Assembly: GCA_019358855.1 (NCBI GenBank)
Contig: JAHHII010000002.1
Coordinates: forward strand, 436,690 to 500,689
Direction of reading: 5' to 3'
Origin: Timaviella obliquedivisa GSE-PSE-MK23-08B
Lineage (GTDB): Bacteria > Cyanobacteriota > Cyanobacteriia > Elainellales > Elainellaceae
Length of the DNA stretch: 64,000 bases
Part shown: positions 19,096 through 26,585 of the stretch, one piece after another
Layout: every line of letters starts with the position of its first letter
How positions within the stretch are numbered: position 1 is the first letter of the stretch
Translations under genes and position numbers: made by a program
The notes under the pieces: model-generated
Seen by the model: only the letters and a program-made list of their open reading frames with translations
Databases searched by the model: none
What the model was told of the DNA's origin: nothing

Positions 19096-20091
19096 GTGAA
19101 TATTCCAACAAACATCCTTACAATGCTGGCTGGCATTGCTCTAACGCTAGTCAGCCTATGGTACGGAAAAAATCATGGATTGATGCCCGTTGAGGCATCT
19201 AGCGATGCTGCCCTAATTGATGGGTTATTTGACTCCATGATGACCATTAGTATGGGCATTTTTTTGCTTGTAGAAGGAGTCTTAGTGATTTGTCTCCTCA
19301 AGTTTCGCCGCAAGCCCGGAGACGAAACCGATGGACCCGCGATCGACGGTAACATTCCCCTAGAAATTGTCTGGACTGCCATTCCTGCCGTCATCGTTTT
19401 AGTGATTGGCGTTTACAGTTTCGACATCTATAACCAAATGGGCGGATTTGATCCCGAAGCCGCTGGAGATTCCGCTGTTGTCCAAGTCGCTATGATGCCT
19501 GGAGATGGAGCAACGCAGATGATCGAGGCTCAATCCAAACACCGCGGGCACAATCACATGGCATTAGGCATTGGAGCATCGCCCGAAAACGCCAATCATC
19601 CTGCTGACCTCACAGTTGATGTAGTAGGAATGCAGTACGCCTGGATCTTCACCTACCCTGAAAGCGGCGTGACCGCTGGCGAGCTTCACGTTCCTGTGAA
19701 CAAAGACATCAGAATTAATCTACAAGCAAAAGATGTTATTCACGCTTTTTGGCTACCCGAGTTCCGGCTGAAGCAAGACGTTATCCCTGGTCAAGGAACA
19801 GAACTACGCTTTGTGCCCACTCGAATTGGCGAATATCCCATCATTTGTGCTGAACTCTGTGGACCCTATCACGGGGGCATGAATAGCCGTCTTTATGTCC
19901 AAACTCAAGCAGACTACGATCTCTGGCTACAGTCTCAGGTCGCCAGTCAAGCAGATGACAATCAAACCGTTGCTGCCGCCAATGAAGCCCCCGACACTCG
20001 TTTCTTGGCTGCCTATGCCGAGCGAGTAGGAATTGATAATAAAGCTCTTAAGCAGCTTCATGCCCATCACTCACAGGTTCATAGCCTGTAG
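19096..20091 (+). CDS. ctaC: Cytochrome c oxidase subunit II
   Basis: Two N-terminal transmembrane helices (about 5-25 and 50-75) and a periplasmic/lumenal cupredoxin domain carrying the CuA ligands: a His in DVIHAFWLPEF, then CAELCGPYHGGM (Cys-x3-Cys-x3-His-x2-Met). There is an insertion of about 35 residues before the cupredoxin domain (MPGDGATQMIEAQSKHRGHNH region, unusually His/Met-rich). The start is GTG at 19096; an ATG at 19123 is an alternative. First gene of ctaC-D-E. Electrons from cytochrome c6/plastocyanin enter through CuA. Confidence 0.94.
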   Translation: MNIPTNILTMLAGIALTLVSLWYGKNHGLMPVEASSDAALIDGLFDSMMTISMGIFLLVEGVLVICLLKFRRKPGDETDGPAIDGNIPLEIVWTAIPAVIVLVIGVYSFDIYNQMGGFDPEAAGDSAVVQVAMMPGDGATQMIEAQSKHRGHNHMALGIGASPENANHPADLTVDVVGMQYAWIFTYPESGVTAGELHVPVNKDIRINLQAKDVIHAFWLPEFRLKQDVIPGQGTELRFVPTRIGEYPIICAELCGPYHGGMNSRLYVQTQADYDLWLQSQVASQADDNQTVAAANEAPDTRFLAAYAERVGIDNKALKQLHAHHSQVHSL

Positions 20092-20144
20092 CACACTGAC
20101 TAAACCCCTCCTCTCGTTTGGTTGAACTTAAGTAGGATTTCAGC

Positions 20145-21818
20145 ATGACTCAAGTGAAAAATGCACCAGTAGCCGCCGTTGCTCCTGCCCATGAGACAGA
20201 GCGCAAATGGTGGCACTTCTTCACCTTTAGTACTGACCACAAAGTGATTGGGATCCAGTACATTGTTACCTCCTTTGTTTTCTATATAATCGGCGGTTCT
20301 TTAGCGACCGCCATTCGCACAGAACTAGCAACGCCTGCTCCAGATTTTGTAACGCCTGAGGTCTACAACAGCCTCCTAACGCTGCATGGCACAATAATGA
20401 TCTTTCTGTGGATTATTCCGGCAGGTGCAGGGCTGGCAAACTATCTCATTCCGCTGATGATTGGCGCCCGCGATATGGCGTTTCCTAAGCTCAACGCGGT
20501 TGCATTTTGGATGATTCCCCCTGCTGGCTTAATGCTAGTGCTGAGTTTCTTTCTAGAAGCTCCTCAATCGGGTTGGACTTCTTACCCCCCTTTAAGCTTA
20601 ATGACAGGCAAAGTGGGCGAAGGCATTTGGATCTTCAGTTTGTTGATCTCTGGAACCTCCTCAATTTTGGGGGCAATTAACTTTTTGGTCACGATCGTCA
20701 AAATGCGCGTTCCAAGCATGGGCATTCACCAAATGCCTTTGTTCTGCTGGGCGATGCTGTCGACTTCGGGCTTGGTTTTAATTGGCACTCCGGTATTAGC
20801 CGGCGCACTCATTTTGCTGGCATTCGATTTGCTAGCGGGAACTGCCTTCTTCAACCCAACGGGTGGCGGCGACCCGGTGGTTTATCAACACATGTTTTGG
20901 TTCTATTCCCATCCGGCGGTTTACATTATGGTGCTGCCCTTGTTTGGGGCGATTTCAGATATTCTGCCAGTACACGCACGCAAGCCCATTTTTGGATATA
21001 AGGCGATCGCCTATTCCAGTATTGCCATCTCGTTCCTAGGATTAATTGTTTGGGCACACCATATGTTTACCAGTGGTACCCCGGCATGGCTGCGGATGTT
21101 CTTCATGATCACCACTATGGTCATTGCTGTTCCAACTGGCATTAAAGTGTTTGGCTGGCTTGCCACCATTTGGGGAGGAAAGATTTCTCTTAACAGCGCC
21201 ATGGTATTTGCCATGGGCTTTATTGCGGTGTTTGTAATTGGCGGTATTAGCGGTGTCATGTTGGCTGCTGTGCCGTTCGACATCCACGTTCACGATACTT
21301 ATTTTGTCGTGGCTCACCTGCATTACGTTTTGTTTGGAGGCAGTGTCTTTGGTATCTACGCCGCCATTTACCATTGGTTCCCCAAAATGACAGGACGAAT
21401 GATGAACGAGCCGTTGGGCCTTATTCACTTTGTGCTGACGTTCATTGGTATGAACTTAACGTTTCTTCCCATGCACCAGTTGGGATTGCTGGGCATGAAT
21501 CGTCGAATTGCCTTCTACGATCCCCGATTTACCTCGCTGAATCAACTGGTCACCTTGGGGTCTTATATTCTTGCCGTTTCCACCTTCCCTTTTCTATTTA
21601 ATGCCGTTTGGAGTTGGTTGAAGGGTAAGCCTGCTGCTGATAATCCTTGGCGAGCGTTGACTCTAGAGTGGCAAACCTCATCGCCACCCATGATTGAGAA
21701 CTTTGAAGTGTTGCCTGTCCTGACAATGGGCCCCTATGACTACGGGATGAGTCATGAGTCAACAGAGGCAGATCCTGAATCTGGAACGCCTGTTTTGTCA
21801 GGGAGTCCCAGCGCTTAA
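20145..21818 (+). CDS. ctaD: Cytochrome c oxidase subunit I
   Basis: Twelve-helix catalytic subunit (557 residues). Heme a ligand in LTLHGTIMIFLW, CuB/active site in FWFYSHPAVYIMVLP and WAHHMFTSG, heme a/a3 ligands in HDTYFVVAHLHYVLFGG. The helix VI motif reads YSHPAV and not GHPEV: the D-channel Glu of A1-type oxidases is replaced by the Tyr-Ser pair that defines A2-type heme-copper oxidases. Lies 53 bases after ctaC. Proton-pumping terminal oxidase of respiration. Confidence 0.96.
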   Translation: MTQVKNAPVAAVAPAHETERKWWHFFTFSTDHKVIGIQYIVTSFVFYIIGGSLATAIRTELATPAPDFVTPEVYNSLLTLHGTIMIFLWIIPAGAGLANYLIPLMIGARDMAFPKLNAVAFWMIPPAGLMLVLSFFLEAPQSGWTSYPPLSLMTGKVGEGIWIFSLLISGTSSILGAINFLVTIVKMRVPSMGIHQMPLFCWAMLSTSGLVLIGTPVLAGALILLAFDLLAGTAFFNPTGGGDPVVYQHMFWFYSHPAVYIMVLPLFGAISDILPVHARKPIFGYKAIAYSSIAISFLGLIVWAHHMFTSGTPAWLRMFFMITTMVIAVPTGIKVFGWLATIWGGKISLNSAMVFAMGFIAVFVIGGISGVMLAAVPFDIHVHDTYFVVAHLHYVLFGGSVFGIYAAIYHWFPKMTGRMMNEPLGLIHFVLTFIGMNLTFLPMHQLGLLGMNRRIAFYDPRFTSLNQLVTLGSYILAVSTFPFLFNAVWSWLKGKPAADNPWRALTLEWQTSSPPMIENFEVLPVLTMGPYDYGMSHESTEADPESGTPVLSGSPSA

Positions 21819-21889
21819 TTGAGGTTTAGGGCAGATCAAAGTGCCCTATCAAAGTTTTAATATCCATCGCTAAGAATGTCGAGAAATCT

Positions 21890-22507
21890 ATGCAAGGAAC
21901 CGTTGACCCGGCTAAAGCAGACTTAAACCATCATGCAGCGACGATCGCCACTGAACACGAGGCCCATCCCGACCATCGGATGTTTGGACTCATCGTTTTC
22001 TTAGGCGCTGAGAGCATGATCTTTTTAGGCTTGTTTGCGGCATATCTGACCTTTCGGGTGGTCTATCCTGAATGGCCTCCCGCAGGCACGCCAGAACGCG
22101 AGTTGCTGCTGCCCTCCATTAACACCGCCATTCTCATTGGCAGTAGCTTTGTAATTCATAATGCTGAAGCCGACATCAAAAGCAACAACGTTAAAGGCTT
22201 ACAGATCTGGTTTGGAGCGACTGCCCTCATGGGAATTATCTTTTTGGCAGGGCAGCTTTATGAATACATGCACCTAGAGTTTGGGCTTAAAACCAATCTT
22301 TACGCCAGCACGTTTTATGTACTGACTGGGTTTCATGGGTTGCACGTATTTTTGGGCGTATGTTTGATTTTGGCGGTTTTGTGGCGATCGCTCAGAACGG
22401 CTCACTATTCCGAAGAGCATCATTTTGGGGTAGAAGCCGCCGAGCTTTATTGGCACTTTGTTGATGTGATTTGGATTATCCTGTTCATTCTTTTGTATCT
22501 TCTTTAA
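21890..22507 (+). CDS. ctaE: Cytochrome c oxidase subunit III
   Basis: A 205-residue protein with five hydrophobic helices, including GAESMIFLGLFAAYLTFR, TGFHGLHVFLGV and the terminal AAELYWHFVDVIWIILF, all subunit III signatures. The two N-terminal helices found in mitochondrial subunit III are absent, as usual for cyanobacteria. It is 71 bases after ctaD and 4 bases before the thioredoxin-TPR gene, so the operon continues. Confidence 0.95.
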   Translation: MQGTVDPAKADLNHHAATIATEHEAHPDHRMFGLIVFLGAESMIFLGLFAAYLTFRVVYPEWPPAGTPERELLLPSINTAILIGSSFVIHNAEADIKSNNVKGLQIWFGATALMGIIFLAGQLYEYMHLEFGLKTNLYASTFYVLTGFHGLHVFLGVCLILAVLWRSLRTAHYSEEHHFGVEAAELYWHFVDVIWIILFILLYLL

Positions 22508-22511
22508 TCCC

Positions 22512-23330
22512 ATGGGTGTTTCTGTCGAAGTTGATAGCGTTACTTTCGCCACTGAGGTACTAGAGGTCTCGTTCCAAAAACCTGTTTTGGTTGATTTCTT
22601 TGCCCAGTGGTGTGGGCCCTGCAAAATGCTGAAACCCATGCTGGAAGCCTTGGCACAGGAATATGATTTTGTGCTGGCAAAAGTTGATATTGATCAAAGC
22701 CCGGATTTAGCTCAGACCTACAAAGTTGAAGGCGTTCCGGATGTGCGAGTGGTCATTCAGGGAGATGTAAATCCGGGGTTTGTGGGCGTTTTGCCCGAAC
22801 CACAGCTTCGAGAGTTTTTATCTAATCTCAGCCTCAAGTCTGATCTAGATTTAGGGTTAGAGGCGGTCAAGGCGGCGATCGCCCAAGGCGACATTGAGCA
22901 AGCCAAAGCGTTTTTTGGACACCTCATTAGCGAGTTTCCCCAAAGCCAAAAGCTGGCGATCGCCGCTGCCAAATTTCTGATTACCCAGGGCAGCTTCGAG
23001 TCTACCGAGAAAATCCTCGCTACAGTTCCTGAAGCAGATAGAGAATACTACCCGCAAGTTAAAGCCCTTCGGGAGCTAATTTCGCTGAAGCAAGAAAGTG
23101 AAAATCCTAGCACTCATGAACTTGACGAACCTTTTTTTGCGGCAATTAATCAGGTTCTAGGAGAAAATTATGAAGCGGCGCTGACCCAATTATTAGATCT
23201 CGTCAGCCGCAACCGTAAGTACCGTAATGATGGAGCACGGAAAGCAATGGTGATGGTGTTTGAGTTAATGGGGGATGAAAACCCGTTAACCAATCAATAT
23301 CGGCGAAAGTTGACCTCGGCGCTCTACTAG
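22512..23330 (+). CDS. Thioredoxin-TPR co-chaperone, CnoX/YbbN-like
   Basis: Residues 1-110 are a thioredoxin fold with an intact WCGPCK active site (33-38) and the cis-Pro region GVPDVRV. Residues about 115-272 are helical TPR-like repeats (AIAQGDIEQAKAFFGHLIS and AALTQLLDLVSRNRKYR). This is the CnoX (YbbN) architecture, redox holdases that deliver clients to GroEL or DnaK. E. coli CnoX lacks the full CxxC; here it is complete, so thiol-disulfide activity is expected. It starts 4 bases after ctaE and may assist oxidase assembly or be simply co-transcribed. Confidence 0.88.
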   Translation: MGVSVEVDSVTFATEVLEVSFQKPVLVDFFAQWCGPCKMLKPMLEALAQEYDFVLAKVDIDQSPDLAQTYKVEGVPDVRVVIQGDVNPGFVGVLPEPQLREFLSNLSLKSDLDLGLEAVKAAIAQGDIEQAKAFFGHLISEFPQSQKLAIAAAKFLITQGSFESTEKILATVPEADREYYPQVKALRELISLKQESENPSTHELDEPFFAAINQVLGENYEAALTQLLDLVSRNRKYRNDGARKAMVMVFELMGDENPLTNQYRRKLTSALY

Positions 23331-23386
23331 AAGATAGACTCTAGCTTTTTTACGGTTGCTCACAAAGGTCAAAATGGAACGTCAAA

Positions 23387-24610
23387 ATGATGGGTAGCAG
23401 AATCTTTAGATGGCTTCGATCGCTCTACTCTTTGCGAGTTTTAGGAGTGGCGATCGCCCTCTTTTTCGCCTTCACCCTCACAGGCTGTGGTATTACTCCT
23501 GTCAAAGCCGAAGACCGTATCTTCCGTAACCTTAGTCTCGACTTTCTGGGCGAATATCGTCTCCCAAAAATGCAGTTTGCTGAAACAACAGTGGGCGGAT
23601 TATCGGGCATTGTCTACGATCGGCAGCGCGATCGCTTTTACGCCATTTCAGATGATCGGAGCGAGTATAATCCTGCCCGCTTTTACACCCTCAAGCTCAA
23701 GCTCGAACCTTCTGCTACTCTACCCGACAGCCTCATTCAATCGGTTGAAGTTGAGAAGGTGACTCTACTCAAAGATGCGAACGGTAAACCTTTTGCAAAA
23801 GGCACTCTCGATCCTGAAGGCATTGCTCTAACGCCTCGCCATTCGCTCTTTATTTCCAGTGAAGGCGTAAGCCGCGATGGCGTCAATCCTTTTGTTAACG
23901 AGTTTGATTTAGAAACCGGGCAGCAGCGATCGGCTCTGTCTATTCCTAAGCGCTTTCTGCCTAAACCAGATGAAATGTTGGGCATCCGAGATAACCAAGG
24001 ATTTGAATCCTTAACTTTGAGTGCAGTCGGGTTTGCCAGTGGTCAACAATTAGAGCCGTTTCGCCTATTTACCGCAACTGAGTCCGCGATCGCTCAAGAT
24101 CTTCCTCCCAATTTTCCCCCAGATTCGTTGCCCCCTGTCTCGGCTCCCGTCCGGTTTCTTCACTACCTAATTGGAGAAGAAAATTCAGCTTCTATGCTGA
24201 TCTCAGAGCACATTTACTTGCTGGATCAACCGCCACCCGAAACGAAGAACAACGGTTTGACTGAGATGTTGGTGCTAGACCAGGGCGGACATTTTTTGAG
24301 TTTAGAGCGATCGTTTGGTGCCGCAGGATTTGGGGCAAAGCTATTTCAGATGGCAACAGGTGGCGCTAATGACACCTCTACGTTTGATGCATTCCAGGGA
24401 AATATTGGCGGAGTGACTCCTATTTATAAAGAGCCTCTGCTAGATTTAGCCGAACTGGGCATTCCCCTAGACAACTTAGAAGGCATGACCCTAGGGCCCC
24501 AACTTCCTGATGGGACACAAACTCTATTACTGGTCAGCGACGATAACTTTAATGACTTGCAGACAACACAGTTTTTGCTATTTCGGCTGCGAGGCAATTC
24601 TATACAATAG
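23387..24610 (+). CDS. Phytase-like esterase lipoprotein
   Basis: The N terminus has a basic run, a hydrophobic stretch and a lipobox LTGCG near residue 35, so it is a predicted lipoprotein. The rest is the 'esterase-like activity of phytase' beta-propeller family: GGLSGIVYDRQRDRFYAISDDRS, TLDPEGIALTP, GISRD-type ISSEGVSRDGV, NQGFESLTLS, and a C-terminal DNLEGMTLGP...LLVSDDNFN block. A secreted or envelope-bound phosphoesterase is the family expectation; substrate unknown. ATGs at 23387 and 23390 are adjacent. Confidence 0.87.
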   Translation: MMGSRIFRWLRSLYSLRVLGVAIALFFAFTLTGCGITPVKAEDRIFRNLSLDFLGEYRLPKMQFAETTVGGLSGIVYDRQRDRFYAISDDRSEYNPARFYTLKLKLEPSATLPDSLIQSVEVEKVTLLKDANGKPFAKGTLDPEGIALTPRHSLFISSEGVSRDGVNPFVNEFDLETGQQRSALSIPKRFLPKPDEMLGIRDNQGFESLTLSAVGFASGQQLEPFRLFTATESAIAQDLPPNFPPDSLPPVSAPVRFLHYLIGEENSASMLISEHIYLLDQPPPETKNNGLTEMLVLDQGGHFLSLERSFGAAGFGAKLFQMATGGANDTSTFDAFQGNIGGVTPIYKEPLLDLAELGIPLDNLEGMTLGPQLPDGTQTLLLVSDDNFNDLQTTQFLLFRLRGNSIQ

Positions 24611-24679
24611 AAAACTTTAGAGATCGCGCTGCCAAAAAAATACGCGCTCGGCAATTCCGTTTAGTTTCCGATTTAGAGT

Positions 24680-25439
24680 TCACGGAGATTCATCTATCGG
24701 TTGCTGAAGTTGATGCACTTCAGCAACCGATAGCCCCGTGGAAGGAGCAATGATGTCAATTGCCACGCCTCTACGTAAAAGATTTATGGCGATTTCTCGC
24801 TGCTTCTTCTCTTCTCCCTCCGCCAAGATTGAACGATAAACGGTTGATTCTTGCATAATGTCCCTCCGGAGTAAGCGATAAATAACCTCACCCTCTAATT
24901 TTAGTCCAGCTAAAATCCCTGACGCTGCCATCAAATTAGCTTTTGTAGTCGGTTCTGAAATTTGATCTATCACTTGGGCAACTTGGCGCAGCGTCGCTTC
25001 TGGATTTGCACCCTGACCTAAAACTGCAAAGGGAAGTAGTCCAGGATATTGTAAGAAGAGTGAGGCGGGTTGTTCCCAGAGGCGGATTACATGAAATTCA
25101 TGGTGAGTACGTTCCATCATAAAGTTAGTCTGATGAACTAACGCTGATCCTGTCTGCTTCAGGTAAATTACCACCTGCCGCATAGTTTTATTTGGATATT
25201 TTCGATATACACGCACGCGGTAATCTAACATGCGAAATGGAAGAGGTTGCTTAGGGAGTGTTTGAAACTCTAAGTGTAGAACAGAGTCGTCTGACTCCAG
25301 CAGAATCAAGGCATCAGCACGGATCGGGTCGAGGGAAAGTTCAGAGGGTTTGAGTTCTGTCAGGGTGACAGACTTTCCTAACAGCCAAGTGGCAAAGTCG
25401 GCTGAGAGGTGAGAGCAGTAATGGAACTTTGTAAAGCAT
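24680..25439 (-). pseudogene. Rpn-family (PD-(D/E)XK) nuclease gene with broken 5' end
   Basis: The open part (TTG at 25309 to 24680, 209 codons) is typical of cyanobacterial Rpn/transposase-like nucleases: HLEFQTLP, FRMLDYRVRVYRKYP, MRQVVIYLKQTGS, RLWEQPASLFLQYPGLLPFAVL. The same frame stays open upstream through SADFATWLLGK and TELKPSELSLDPIRADALI, which belongs to the family N terminus (catalytic fold), yet no start codon is in frame. The likely original ATG (25437-25439) is in another frame: the stretch before SADFATW is about 5 bases too short. Conclusion: a small deletion near the start codon frameshifts the gene; leaky translation from TTG would lack the N-terminal catalytic residues. 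Confidence 0.7.
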
Positions 25440-25745
25440 TACGTGCTTGTCCTTTTTTCACAGTCAGAGTTCTATTTTCAAACTAATAATGTAGCCTGTA
25501 ACCAAACTACTGGCTGCGTAGCTAAATATCACTTTAATCTCGATTATTGCTTATTCTTATCACACACAAGGTGTCAGCGATCGCCTTAACATCACCCCAC
25601 ATCAATAACTGCACTCAATCTTTAATGCGATCGCCCCAATCTAAGTTCCAGTGCGAAACTTCAGTAGACAGGGCAGACGCGTCTAAAACTTAACTTTGGA
25701 TCGGGTTTAACAAGATAACGGCTCAAAATAGCTTTGTCGCATTGC
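25440..25745. other. Intergenic, 306 bp, carrying one of a pair of direct repeats
   Basis: Contains no gene. It holds HIP1 sites and the left copy (25599-25663) of a 65-bp direct repeat whose partner lies on the other side of the two-gene module at 25746-26301. Confidence 0.6.
25599..25663 (+). repeat. 65-bp direct repeat, left copy
   Basis: Aligns without gaps to 26413-26477: 50 of 65 positions agree by hand count. Shared cores are AATCTTTAA and CGATCGCCCCAA. The pair brackets the unknown two-gene module. Confidence 0.75.
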
Positions 25746-26015
25746 CTACAACTCTGACGCTGCCAGCCGACCTTCAATCGGCTCGTATTCATCCTCTAGC
25801 AACCAAGTTTGTGCTTCATCGTAGGTTGCACTGGCGAACACGACCTTGTATCCCTCAGCAGGATCACACACACGACAATTGCCTGATGGATCACCCAACA
25901 GCAACAAAATGTAAGGGGGCGATAGCATGGGGTCAATCCAAACTTCGGCGAAATTCCAATCACTCTTGGCTGGATCGAGTGCGCGGGATGACATGGTACC
26001 GGTCTTCTGCATCAA
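25746..26015 (-). CDS. Small protein of unknown function, second gene of a two-gene module
   Basis: 89 residues, no recognised domain. It has GNCRVCDPAEGYKVVFASATYDEAQTWLLEDEYEP (features: an aromatic/acidic C-terminal half and a CxxC-like RVCDP only once, so no zinc site). It overlaps the upstream gene by 56 bases from the first ATG or 35 from the ATG at codon 8 (MSSRALD). Tight overlap and small size suggest a toxin-immunity or toxin-antitoxin-like pair, by inference only. Confidence 0.6.
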   Translation of the reverse strand: MMQKTGTMSSRALDPAKSDWNFAEVWIDPMLSPPYILLLLGDPSGNCRVCDPAEGYKVVFASATYDEAQTWLLEDEYEPIEGRLAASEL

Positions 26016-26301
26016 TCTTCACCTCTCCATAAAACAACGCAGTGCTTGAACCATCATCGGGGCTGGTTCGATACCCAATCGGCTCAGCAAAAAACAAGCC
26101 ATAACGCTCGTATCCTCGAATAACTCCAGTAAACTCTCCTCTCTCTATGATGGCTTGAGTAACTTCCTCCATTGTGGATGCAGTGTTGAAAACATGAGCA
26201 GATCTGCCTCGTCTCAGCAATCTTTGTACTTGTGGTGTATCGGGCAGATGTTTGGCAATGTGTCTAGAATCAGGAATAATCTCACGGTCAATGCCACTCA
26301 T
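25960..26301 (-). CDS. Small basic protein of unknown function (DUF6972-like), first gene of a two-gene module
   Basis: 113 residues with an ordered, conserved-looking sequence: IPDSRHIAKHLPDT, RGRSAHVFNTASTMEEV, ERYGLFFAEPIGYR, ALFYGEVKI, RYHVIPRTR. From memory this resembles an uncharacterised cyanobacterial family (DUF6972). Conserved His, Arg and Glu residues in a compact alpha+beta protein look like a C-terminal nuclease-type toxin domain standing alone, but this is inference. Coupled to the downstream 89-residue gene and flanked by direct repeats. Confidence 0.65.
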   Translation of the reverse strand: MSGIDREIIPDSRHIAKHLPDTPQVQRLLRRGRSAHVFNTASTMEEVTQAIIERGEFTGVIRGYERYGLFFAEPIGYRTSPDDGSSTALFYGEVKIDAEDRYHVIPRTRSSQE

Positions 26302-26412
26302 AAACTTGAAAAATCGAGTGTTTTGAGCATATCACGCTTAATTTCATCGACAATACCCGAACTCTTATCTAACCGACGACTTCTAAAACACCGATCGCCC
26401 CGCATCACTTGT

Positions 26413-26477
26413 ACATTAATTACAGCACTTAATCTTTAACCCGATCGCCCCAAATCACATCCTAGTGTGAAGCTTCA
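26413..26477 (+). repeat. 65-bp direct repeat, right copy
   Basis: Partner of 25599-25663 in the same orientation, about 77% identical, located between the two-gene module and the kinase gene. Confidence 0.75.
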
Positions 26478-26585
26478 CGAACCGGATTCTTGCTATCATT
26501 AGGTGCCAACTCGCCACAGTAGTTTTCAGGGAGCCTGTTTTCTCTGGGGTGTTTTCAAGATTGCGAAAGGTTGAGCTAGCTCGTT

